DNA of 64,000 nucleotides from Cyanobacteria bacterium SBLK (GTDB taxonomy: Bacteria; Cyanobacteriota; Cyanobacteriia; Cyanobacteriales; Spirulinaceae), in assembly GCA_017746715.1 (NCBI GenBank), contig JAGHZQ010000041.1, positions 103,219-167,218 of the forward strand, written 5' to 3'. Below are positions 44,938 to 53,410 of this stretch, one piece after another; the first letter of the stretch is position 1; each line of letters begins with the position of its first letter. Made by a program: the position numbers and the translations under genes. The notes below the pieces were generated by a model that had not been told where the DNA came from, did not search any database, and was given only the letters and a program-made list of their open reading frames with translations.

Positions 44938-46146
44938 TCAAGAAGTCGCTTCGGGGGGATTGCGCTTATGATTCTCCTGAGAATGAGATTCCGAAGACTT
45001 CACCCGAAAGGATTTCAACCAATTAATACGACTGGGAACGGGAGTGCGAGCGGGTTTGAGACCTTGCAAAACATCGGAAAGCTGTAACCCCTCCCGGCGA
45101 GTTTCTCGTAACTTATGCCAGACCGATCGCGACATTAACAGAGAGTGTTCTTTGCGTTCCGCCCCCAATTTTTCCAAATACTCCTCTCGTTCCGGCTGAT
45201 AATCTGCCGAAGCGACCCACAGCGATCGCGGTGTTTTCTCTTTAATTTTTTCCTTTACCAGCCGTGCCATGTGAGAAAAGAGTTCCGGATACAGCCAAGT
45301 ATAAGCGGGATGAACCGTTAGATCGATTTTGTGAGGCTTGTCTTCTTCCGGACGAGATTCGAGTTTAAAATAGCCGATCGCTGCCTTGCGTTGGGGTTCG
45401 AATACATAAGCGCTCGTGACTTCCTTCCCTCCCAATAAGCGCTCGAATTTAATCGCGCCGGATTTCAATAACGGCGTTTTAAAATCCCGGACGTGGCGAT
45501 CGAAGACCTGTCGCAATAATGGCGGCATGGACACCGTATCCAGCTGATAGAGCAATTGCGCCTCAGCATTGCTAACAGGCAATAAGTTAGGTAGAGTCGG
45601 TTCGTGTTGGGCGAGTTCTTCGACAATCTCCGGGGCAATTTCCCAATCCGTCAGTTGGGCGAGGGGTTGAAAGCCATTTTGACGGTATAGGGCAAGGGTA
45701 TCGCGATCGCCGACATTGACTTCTAACAACCAAGTTCGTGCCTCCCAAATCGTCTCGAAACAATGCCGCAGCAATTGCGAGCCAATATCTTTCAGGTTTA
45801 AGGTTTCTTGGGGTTTCTGTACCCGCGCGTCAACGAGAACATTCTGAACTTGCCACGTACTGCGAGTGCTGTTAAACGGCGAAACGCGAATTAACCCACA
45901 AATGGTCTCTCCTCGTTCGGCAATGTATAAATGTAACTGATGCTGGCTGGGATTCGGCAATAAGCGCAGGAGTTTTAACACTCCGTACCATTGCTGAAAT
46001 TGCTCTAATTTTTCCTCTAGCGCCACGAGTTCCCGCTCTCGCTCCTGCGTCCGCGCCATCGTCATTAATTGTCGTACTGCTTCCAAATCCCGCAGTTGCA
46101 AGGGACGAATGGCAAGAGTCGTATCGGATGAGGAGGGGGCATTCAT
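44938..46146 (-). CDS. GNAT-family N-acetyltransferase
   Basis: 402 residues. The N-terminal 190 are a GNAT fold: LAIRPLQLRDLEAVRQLM (strand 1/helix 1), ICGLIRVSPF, WQVQNVLVDARVQ (motif A region), GSQLLRHCFETIW and LEVNVGDRDTLALYRQNGFQ (motif B). The C-terminal half (about 210-350) looks like a second, degenerate GNAT domain with IGYFKLESRPEED and KLGAERKEHSLLMSRSVW. It transfers an acetyl group from acetyl-CoA; the acceptor is not predictable. This long form is common in cyanobacteria. Confidence 0.85.
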   Translation of the reverse strand: MNAPSSSDTTLAIRPLQLRDLEAVRQLMTMARTQERERELVALEEKLEQFQQWYGVLKLLRLLPNPSQHQLHLYIAERGETICGLIRVSPFNSTRSTWQVQNVLVDARVQKPQETLNLKDIGSQLLRHCFETIWEARTWLLEVNVGDRDTLALYRQNGFQPLAQLTDWEIAPEIVEELAQHEPTLPNLLPVSNAEAQLLYQLDTVSMPPLLRQVFDRHVRDFKTPLLKSGAIKFERLLGGKEVTSAYVFEPQRKAAIGYFKLESRPEEDKPHKIDLTVHPAYTWLYPELFSHMARLVKEKIKEKTPRSLWVASADYQPEREEYLEKLGAERKEHSLLMSRSVWHKLRETRREGLQLSDVLQGLKPARTPVPSRINWLKSFRVKSSESHSQENHKRNPPEATS

Positions 46147-46436
46147 AAATCTTTACTCGACTTGGCGAGGAAGCAAAAGGATTCTCGTTCGTTCAATCGA
46201 TTTAATTTATTCTATCATCATACTCTTAACGACTTTCCGGCCTACCATTTTCCTTTCCTTATTCCTCGAGTTTGGTAACAAAACTTTAAACAAATTGTGT
46301 AGAGATGTAAACTAGACGATCGACGCCCTTATACAAAAATTTGTCACGACATCTTCATCTTGAGCGATCGCCGCGTCTCGGGTCTAACGATCGAGCGGGC
46401 GCGATCGCCGTCAATCTCTTAAGAGGACTGGAATTC

Positions 46437-47375
46437 ATGAAAAAATTGGTCACGATCGAGCGATCGCTTCTTATCGGTCATATTGCTTCTATGGTGTTTG
46501 GTTTGGCAGGCTTGCTGTGGGTTCTCCCCCATGCTGAATTTATCCTCGATTTGTCTCCCTTCGGTCAAAAAGCCTTTACTTGGTCGATGGCCAATGGGGG
46601 GGTGAGTTATATGCTGTTGGGAACGGCAGCCATTGCAATTTATGCTTATCGCCAGTTGGGGACAAAACCTTGGTTGACCTTCATGATTCCCGCGATCGCG
46701 ATTTCCTTAAGCAGCGAACTCCTCGGCACGAGTACGGGCTTTCCCTTCGGACATTATCGCTACTTGAGCGGATTGGGATATAAAATTGCCGATTTAGTGC
46801 CGTTTACCATTCCCCTCTCGTGGTTTTACTTGGGTTTTGCAGCTTATCTGCTGGCGAGATCGGGCTTGTCCGGTTTAGCCGTGCCTAACGGACTGCGCTT
46901 GTTGGGCGCTATTGTTTTTGGTTCGATACTCTTAACCTCTTGGGATTTCATTTTAGACCCGGCCATGAGTCAAACAAGTATTCCTTTTTGGGTTTGGGAG
47001 CAACCGGGTGCTTTTTTTGGCATGCCCTACCAAAATTTTGTCGGTTGGTTGGGAACCGGGGCGGTATTTATGACCGTTGCCACCTTATTTTGGGATAAAA
47101 GGCCAATTGCCCTGTCGCGATCGCAGTTAATTTTTCCCCTGACGGTTTATCTGGCTAACTTGGGATTTGCCCTCGTAATGAGTGCGAGCTCGGGGTTCTG
47201 GATTCCTGCCACCCTCGGTATTTTAACGGGAGCGATCCCGGCGATCGCCTTTTTCTCAATGGCAAAATCGCAAGCGCAAATTGCCAACGAAGAACGAGAA
47301 GCCAACAGCGATCGACCGTTCATCGTCACGGAAGTCCAGCTAACCAGTAACAAAGATCCCTTAACCGTCAAGTAA
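46437..47375 (+). CDS. cruF: Carotenoid 1'-hydratase CruF
   Basis: 312 residues from ATG 46437, which has AAGAGG 10 bp upstream. An integral membrane protein with about eight segments and the family motifs GTSTGFPFGHYRYLSGLG, TIPLSWFYLGFAAYL, SWDFILDPAMSQ and FWVWEQPGAFFGMPYQNFVG. It adds water to the psi end of gamma-carotene-type intermediates on the way to myxol and oscillol. It lies 99 bp before cruG, its usual partner, on the same strand. Confidence 0.93.
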   Translation: MKKLVTIERSLLIGHIASMVFGLAGLLWVLPHAEFILDLSPFGQKAFTWSMANGGVSYMLLGTAAIAIYAYRQLGTKPWLTFMIPAIAISLSSELLGTSTGFPFGHYRYLSGLGYKIADLVPFTIPLSWFYLGFAAYLLARSGLSGLAVPNGLRLLGAIVFGSILLTSWDFILDPAMSQTSIPFWVWEQPGAFFGMPYQNFVGWLGTGAVFMTVATLFWDKRPIALSRSQLIFPLTVYLANLGFALVMSASSGFWIPATLGILTGAIPAIAFFSMAKSQAQIANEEREANSDRPFIVTEVQLTSNKDPLTVK

Positions 47376-47409
47376 GACCCATTCGCAACGGCCGAAAACC
47401 AACATTATT

Positions 47410-47470
47410 AAAAATTTCTCCCCCTGCTCCCTCTGCTCCCTCTGCTCCCCCTGCTCCCCATCTCCCCTTC
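47410..47470 (+). repeat. C/T-rich low-complexity tract between cruF and cruG
   Basis: A run of CTCCCTCTGCTCCC-type units, a common cyanobacterial simple repeat; a relative lies inside the gene at 61561 (61855-61945) and another near 16515-16590. Confidence 0.7.
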
Positions 47471-47474
47471 CCCC

Positions 47475-48689
47475 ATGCCCTTCACCAGCATTCTCGCATT
47501 CACTTCCCTTCTCTGGACGCTCCCGGCAGTATCGATCCTGCTGTCTCGCCTGTTTAAAGGAGCCTTTCGCCGTCCCGCCCTTACCCCTCGGGACTCGGAG
47601 AAGCGATCTCAAACCGTCAGCATTGTCATTCCTTCTCTCAATGAGGTAAATCGCATTACCCCTTGTTTGGAGGGAGCAAATCAGCAGGGAGAAGTTGTCG
47701 GAGAAATTTTAGTAGTAGATAGCAACTCTCGAGACGGGACGCGGGAATTAGTCGAAAGCGTTCGCCTTTCTGGAACGAACCGCTATCCCGTTCCTTTTAC
47801 TCGACTTCATCTTTTAACCGATCCGCCTCTCCCTTCTGACTGGGTGGGTCGTCCTTGGGCATTGCATCACGGATTTTTGCAAAGTTCTCCCGAAAGGGAA
47901 TGGGTGCTGGGACTCGATGCCGATACTCAACCCCAACCCGGTTTGGTTGCCAGTTTATTAGACATTGCTGAGAAAGAAAATTACGATCTCATTTCTCTCT
48001 CTCCACAATTCATTTTGCAGTATCCTGGAGAATGGTGGTTGCAGCCTGCTCTGTTAATGACCCTGCTCTATCGCTTTCATCCATCCGGGAGCGATGCCGA
48101 CTCTCCAGAACGGGTCATGGCGAACGGACAGTGCTTTTTTTGCCGCCGTTCCGTTTTGATGGCCGTTGGCGGTTACGACAGCGCCAAGGCTTCATTTTGC
48201 GATGATGTGACCCTTGCGCGTTATATTGCCGCTCGAGGCTATAAAGTGGGTTTTTTGGATGGTCGGCAGGTCTTAAAAGTGCGAATGTATGAAGGGGCCA
48301 AAGAAACTTGGCGGGAGTGGGGGCGATCGCTCGATCTCAAAGATGCTTCTTCTCGCGGTCAGATTTGGGGAGATATTTGGCTGCTATCGGGGATGCAGGC
48401 CTTGCCTTTGCCTTTACTGGTTTATTTGATGAGTGCTTGGTCGATAGGCGATCGCAGTCTTTCCATCGCTATTGCGATTGCCTTAAACGGTTTTCTCGTC
48501 CTCCTGCGCGGGTTGATGTTAATTGCCATTGCACCCTCTTATGCAGATACGGGCAAAACGCCTTCGTCATGGATGTTTTGGCTGTCGCCCTTTGCCGATC
48601 CCTTAGCCGTTTTTCGCATTTTTCTCTCTTCTATGGGGCAACCCAAACAATGGCGGGGGCGAATGTACGCCCCTCGCAAAACCCCGTAA
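47475..48689 (+). CDS. cruG: Carotenoid 2'-O-glycosyltransferase CruG
   Basis: 404 residues. GT2 fold with SIVIPSLNEVNRI, ILVVDSNSRDGT, the metal-binding LGLDADTQPQP, QCFFCRRSVLMAVGGYDS and the catalytic FCDDVTLARYI block, plus an N-terminal and two C-terminal membrane segments. Together with CruF it makes myxoxanthophyll (myxol 2'-glycoside), a carotenoid that protects cyanobacterial membranes; the sugar may be the rhamnose family to which rfbB contributes. Probably one operon with cruF. Confidence 0.92.
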   Translation: MPFTSILAFTSLLWTLPAVSILLSRLFKGAFRRPALTPRDSEKRSQTVSIVIPSLNEVNRITPCLEGANQQGEVVGEILVVDSNSRDGTRELVESVRLSGTNRYPVPFTRLHLLTDPPLPSDWVGRPWALHHGFLQSSPEREWVLGLDADTQPQPGLVASLLDIAEKENYDLISLSPQFILQYPGEWWLQPALLMTLLYRFHPSGSDADSPERVMANGQCFFCRRSVLMAVGGYDSAKASFCDDVTLARYIAARGYKVGFLDGRQVLKVRMYEGAKETWREWGRSLDLKDASSRGQIWGDIWLLSGMQALPLPLLVYLMSAWSIGDRSLSIAIAIALNGFLVLLRGLMLIAIAPSYADTGKTPSSWMFWLSPFADPLAVFRIFLSSMGQPKQWRGRMYAPRKTP

Positions 48690-48765
48690 CAATCGAGAAT
48701 TGCCCTCCTTAAAAACTCGAGTTTCGATACAGTTTTGTGAGGATTTTAGCAATTGTTAGAGATGT

Positions 48766-49041
48766 CTAATCAACTCTCTCTAATTGCCAAAGAATTTGAT
48801 TTCCTTCTCGACGCACGCGGGAAATGACCCAGTTTCGCCAAGACCAGTTATCGCCGCGACTGGTAACGGCACTGGCATTAACATCCATCAAATCTGCCAA
48901 TTCCGAACTGCTAATTAAATAGCCTTTACTGGCAACTTCATCAGCAATGCGAAGGGTTTCTATGAGATTTTGCAGTTGAACTACCCGCATTTCGCGGGGT
49001 ATCTGTTGCTCTTCAACAACGCTGGAATTTACTTCGCTCAT
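48766..49041 (-). CDS. Small conserved cyanobacterial protein, HTH-like
   Basis: 91 residues, soluble. YLISSSELADLMDVNASAVT (about 41-60) resembles a helix-turn-helix, followed by the tryptophan-rich SWRNWVISRVRREGNQILWQ, perhaps a wing. The family is familiar from cyanobacterial genomes as an unnamed protein. It may be a DNA-binding or adaptor protein. Encoded alone, convergent with cruG. Confidence 0.6.
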   Translation of the reverse strand: MSEVNSSVVEEQQIPREMRVVQLQNLIETLRIADEVASKGYLISSSELADLMDVNASAVTSRGDNWSWRNWVISRVRREGNQILWQLERVD

Positions 49042-49119
49042 GGTTGGAATCGAGAGAAAAACTACACTATCTACTGTTGTAACCTATCATTACAGATTAA
49101 ATAAAATCTGATAATCCTG

Positions 49120-49231
49120 CTACTGGCTGATAATTAATAATTGAGGTCGTTCGCAAAGCGTTTCCGAAGGGAGTAGGGATGGCGAATCGAATTCGCCATA
49201 TCCAATCGACCTATTGATAATTGATAATTGA
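49120..49231. repeat. Dispersed repeat cluster with the T-loop element relative
   Basis: Contains GTTCGCAAAGCGTTTCCGAA (49149-49168), the relative of the two T-loop inserts, an inverted GGCGAATCGAATTCGCC, CATATCCAATCGACCTATTGATA (copy at 42160) and ATTGATAATTGATAATTG units. Confidence 0.75.
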
Positions 49232-52200
49232 TTAGGGTTTGCCAAAAAGTTTAAATGCTCCCCAATAATAGGGATGGGCATAAGGGGGATGGGTTGATTC
49301 CAATTTAGCCGAGTCGTTTTGGATGCGAGCGATCGCTTCTTCAAAAACCCCGTGTTGGGAATTTCCGGTCTTGCTCCATTCTTGGAGGCGATCGCCATAC
49401 CAGCGAATTAACTCCCCATAAGTTGCGGTTCGCAACCATAGTTGTGTTTGTTTTAAGGCAACGGGAGGCGAGGATTCGCGAGCGAGACAGCGATAAAATT
49501 CAAGAGTAAAGAGAATGCGGGCGGTGGAGTCCACGTGCCACAAGGGCAGGAGAATCCAATGTACCCCCGCTCCCAATAAGGTTGCGCCCCAACCTCCCAT
49601 ATTTGCCTCGGGGGAAGGGTATTGAGAATTACCGCAGGTAGTTTCCACACCTGAAAAACCGATTAATTCGACATTAGCAAGGGATAATTGGCGTAATTCT
49701 GCCAAGGTTAAGGGAGCGCTCCCGGGAAAGAGAATGGCGGATTGCAGGGGCAATTTCTGATTGTAAGTGAGGGATGCGGAAAAGTGGCAGAAACGCTGAC
49801 CTTTATTGAGGGAATCGAGAATTTTATTTTTAATCGTTTGGGGATTGGTGAGATGTTGGGAGGCAGCAAAACCATAACATATTGCCGCCGATTCCAAACG
49901 GGCATGAGGGAGGGTGACATCCTCATCCTCCCTGTCGATTCCCGCGCTGAGAATGGTAGTCCCTCGGGTTTTGGCTGTCGGGTTCGCTTTTTCTCCCTCG
50001 GGTTTGAGCCAGGGATCCGGGAGGGTTGCACCGTCCGGACTCAAAGGGGAAAGGGTCGCAAATTTGAGTCCGGGCAGATAAGTAATTTGAAAGCGATCGG
50101 GCAACAGGACGTGCAGGGGGAGGACGTGAAGTTGGCAATCGGGCACTAAAATGAGGGTGTCGATTGCTTCGTTTTCAAACTCTCGCAATAAATCGGCAAT
50201 TCGCAGGATATCTTCTAACTCTTCGAGCAGGCCGCTTAAATGTTCCGAGAAATTAGCGCGATCGCGCGATCGCTGCTGCCAGACTTGCCACCAAGTCTCA
50301 AAACGCTGCAATCGCCGACGGGCTTCGCCATATTCGTCAATGCCTTCTAGGGTTGGTTTTTGAGGGGGGGCTTCCAATTCGGAGCGATCGCCATTGGTCG
50401 AGGCAGAATTGTTCTCGTCGTCGAGTCCCAACAGTTCTAAAAGAATGGCGAGGGATTCCTCGCTGCTTTGTTTGGCCAATTCCACCCGAGAGCGCAGAGA
50501 CGGACTTAAAACCACATTTAAAACTACATTGGGCGTATGTCCCAAGACGATCGGTTCGGGAGTATCGGGTTTGAGAATGAAGGTTGTCAAGCCATTAAAT
50601 CCCAAATGCCAAACAACGGCTGCGGTTCGGGGAGTCAGGGATTGTTGCAGTTCGCTCCATTTAAAACCATCTTCTTGCAGTTGAGGCAAATCCAGCAGGG
50701 TCGAGAAAACCTCGCTTTTCCCGCGTTCGGCGCGAGCGAGGCCTTGCAGGAGTTCTCCTTGTTGCAAGGCCAGATCCGCCCCCGATCGCTCGCAATCTCC
50801 AAGGGCGAGAATCAGATCTCGTTTGGTGCGATCGTCGGCCGTTTCCAAACATTTTTGCAAGTGTCTGACGCTCTTGTTATAAAGCAATTTGACAGCTTTG
50901 GCTTCTTCCAAACCCAAGGATGCCTGCATTTGTCCTTGCAATACCCTCGGATAGAGTAGGGGAAAGGCTTCGGGGGTGAGGACTGGCAGGCATTCTTCGT
51001 AAGCCTGCAAGGCTTTGCGCCACAATCGTCCCGGTTCTGGGGTTGCCAAACCCTGACGGTAGTAGGCGAGACCGAGGGATTGTTGCAATCTTCCCCAAGC
51101 CTCGGGATAGCGATCTTTTGGCAGACATTCCAATCCCCGCTCGATGCTGGCGAGAATGCCCTCCTCTCCTCGCTTGTTGAGTTGGGGGCAGGCTCGGGAG
51201 AGGGGACTTAAAGCACTCAAGAGCAAATCCGCTTCTGGAGAGCGGCCGGCAGCACGAGAGCGATCGCGCCAAGTCATCCAGCGATCGGATTTTAATTGCA
51301 GGGCGCGATCGTAGCTGCCAATGGCTTCTTCAGGGCGCTCTAATTCCACGAGTACCCCGCCGCGATCGCGCCAGAGATCTGCTGCATCTGGGGCGATTCT
51401 CAGGGCGCGATCGTAGCATTCAAGAGCTTCCTCAAAGCGATAGGCGGCTCTGAGACAATCGCCCCGCACCTGCCAGGCTTCCGGGTTGGAACTGAGAGAG
51501 ATGGCGCGATCGCAGGCTGAAAGTGCGGCTTCGGTTTGTCCCAATTCCGTGAAGAGTCGTCCCCGAGATTCCCAAATTTTCTCAAAGTCGGGTTTGATCG
51601 CCGCCGCGCGATCGAAGTCGGCCAGACTTTCGCTATAATCTCCCAAAGCCAAGCGCGCGTTACCCCTCAGCCATAAAAGTCCGTAGTCTTCGGGTTTGAT
51701 TTGCAGGGCGCTTTCATAGGAGGAAATGGCTTCCCCGTAACGTCCCAACTGAAACAGGCAAGCTCCGCGGTTGTACAAGCTGTCATAATCGTCGGGTTTG
51801 AGGGTTAAAGCACTGTCATAACTTTCCACGGCTTCCTCATAGCGTTCGATCGCTTTTAAACTATTCCCCCGACTCGTCCAAGCTTTGTAAAAATCCCGTT
51901 TGAGTTCGATGGCGCGATCGTAGGAGGCGATCGCGGCTTCACTTTTTTCGAGAGCATCCAAACTGTTACCGCGACTGTACCAAGCCTTGTGAAAGTCCGG
52001 TTTCAACTCCAGCACGCGATCGTAAGCGGTGACGGCATCTTCATAGCGTCCCAGTTCGTCAAGAGCCAAACCCCGATTGTACCAAGCCTTATGAAAATCT
52101 GCTTTCAGGGCGATGGCGCGGTCGTAGGAGGCGATCGCGTCTTCATAACGTCCCAAGTTCTTCAAGCCCAAGCCGCGATTACCCCAAGCCTGATGGTAAT

Positions 52201-53158
52201 CGGGTTTGAGTTCGATGGCTTTATCCCAAGCCGCGATTGCGCTTTCAAAATCTCCGGTTTCGTAGAATTGTACCCCTTGAGTAAAGGCCGCTTCCGCATC
52301 ATCTCCCTCTGGAGGCGTGCTGGCAGGGCGAGAAATTTGTCGTTGATTGATTTGCCGCACCAACTCCCGCACGATTTCTTGGGGATCGGCAGTGTCGAGT
52401 CCCAAGCGTTGGGCAACTTGTTGAACTAAGTTTTCATCTTGTTGCAACTTGACGAGGAGTTCGTCGAGGGTGATGGTTTTTGCCCCGTTTTCCCGAGCGG
52501 TTTCCCAAGTGAAGTCGGAAACGGAGGGAGTGGTGGGGGAGAGGGAAGCATCGGGAGCGTCGGGAGAAGGGGAAGCATCGGAAGCGTTGGGAGAGGGAGG
52601 AGTGGGGAAGGATAAACTTTCTGCGATTTCTTGCGAATTCTCTCGGGGGGCGGTGGGGACGGCAGTTTTGGCGGGAGGGGGAGGAGTCGGCGCGACGGGT
52701 GGGGAATCCGCTTCGTAAGACCACGTATCGCTATCTCCGCCTTTCTCTCGCGCTACGAGCAGGCGTCCGATCCCGCTTGCCGTATCTCCTAATTTTTGTA
52801 AGGAGGGGAGCGATCGCGTAATTTCTCCCAAAGCAATCATGCGTTCTGCGACGGATGGATCTGAGGGGGAAGATGCTAAGATTTTCGCCCCGTAGCGTTG
52901 CAGCCATTCTACCCATTGTTCTTTCGTGCCTCGGTTTCCGAGGGCTTCAATGAAGCGTTCGACTCTCGAGGCTTGCCAACCGTGAGCGATTCCCTCTAGT
53001 AATTGAGTAAATAAAAATTCATAATCTTTGTCCGTTAGGGGTTGACCGAATTCCGTTCCTTTATCTCCGAATCTTTCCTCTGCATCTTGGAGAGAATCCG
53101 CCGTTGATGGGGTTTGCGGGTTGAGTTGTTGAGAGAGATTTTTAAGCCACTGCAACAT
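49232..53158 (-). CDS. TPR-CHAT protein with degenerate CHAT active site
   Basis: 1308 residues from ATG 53158 (MLQWLKNLSQQL); a start at 53290 would add a poor, repeat-like leader. After an acidic proline-rich linker there are about eleven TPRs (about 290-670), such as FESAIAAWDKAIELKPDYHQ and YEDAIASYDRAIALKADFHK. A helical region and a C-terminal CHAT (caspase-HetF-associated TPR) domain follow (about 950-1300). Normal CHAT proteins have an HFATHG histidine and an LSACET cysteine; here the blocks read CHFSASLTYNQ and GFSGVETT, so both catalytic positions appear replaced (Ser and Val). It is probably a pseudoprotease or scaffold. It diverges from the GH38 gene. Confidence 0.85.
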   Translation of the reverse strand: MLQWLKNLSQQLNPQTPSTADSLQDAEERFGDKGTEFGQPLTDKDYEFLFTQLLEGIAHGWQASRVERFIEALGNRGTKEQWVEWLQRYGAKILASSPSDPSVAERMIALGEITRSLPSLQKLGDTASGIGRLLVAREKGGDSDTWSYEADSPPVAPTPPPPAKTAVPTAPRENSQEIAESLSFPTPPSPNASDASPSPDAPDASLSPTTPSVSDFTWETARENGAKTITLDELLVKLQQDENLVQQVAQRLGLDTADPQEIVRELVRQINQRQISRPASTPPEGDDAEAAFTQGVQFYETGDFESAIAAWDKAIELKPDYHQAWGNRGLGLKNLGRYEDAIASYDRAIALKADFHKAWYNRGLALDELGRYEDAVTAYDRVLELKPDFHKAWYSRGNSLDALEKSEAAIASYDRAIELKRDFYKAWTSRGNSLKAIERYEEAVESYDSALTLKPDDYDSLYNRGACLFQLGRYGEAISSYESALQIKPEDYGLLWLRGNARLALGDYSESLADFDRAAAIKPDFEKIWESRGRLFTELGQTEAALSACDRAISLSSNPEAWQVRGDCLRAAYRFEEALECYDRALRIAPDAADLWRDRGGVLVELERPEEAIGSYDRALQLKSDRWMTWRDRSRAAGRSPEADLLLSALSPLSRACPQLNKRGEEGILASIERGLECLPKDRYPEAWGRLQQSLGLAYYRQGLATPEPGRLWRKALQAYEECLPVLTPEAFPLLYPRVLQGQMQASLGLEEAKAVKLLYNKSVRHLQKCLETADDRTKRDLILALGDCERSGADLALQQGELLQGLARAERGKSEVFSTLLDLPQLQEDGFKWSELQQSLTPRTAAVVWHLGFNGLTTFILKPDTPEPIVLGHTPNVVLNVVLSPSLRSRVELAKQSSEESLAILLELLGLDDENNSASTNGDRSELEAPPQKPTLEGIDEYGEARRRLQRFETWWQVWQQRSRDRANFSEHLSGLLEELEDILRIADLLREFENEAIDTLILVPDCQLHVLPLHVLLPDRFQITYLPGLKFATLSPLSPDGATLPDPWLKPEGEKANPTAKTRGTTILSAGIDREDEDVTLPHARLESAAICYGFAASQHLTNPQTIKNKILDSLNKGQRFCHFSASLTYNQKLPLQSAILFPGSAPLTLAELRQLSLANVELIGFSGVETTCGNSQYPSPEANMGGWGATLLGAGVHWILLPLWHVDSTARILFTLEFYRCLARESSPPVALKQTQLWLRTATYGELIRWYGDRLQEWSKTGNSQHGVFEEAIARIQNDSAKLESTHPPYAHPYYWGAFKLFGKP

Positions 53159-53410
53159 ATTGCTTCGTTGAACCTCTGGGAATTTGGCGCGGGGTTGGGC
53201 AATGGGCGATCGCGCTATCGAGGGCGAACGAGATTGAAGAAAGCGCGATCGCCTAAGATTATAGATCGGAATTGTCCTTGCAAAACTCAAATTGCATTTT
53301 GTCGCAATCGAGAGGGTCGCTATTTTTCCTGCCGATTTTGTTATTGGTTATTGGCGTTGCCCCGAGCTTGTCGAAGGGTTATTGGTTGTTGGTTGTTGGA
53401 GATTAAAAAA

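Noticed and set aside
53114..53410. N-terminal extension of the GH38 gene from 53114
   Set aside because: The extension overlaps the divergent TPR-CHAT start and contains dispersed repeat sequence with no similarity to GH38 enzymes.
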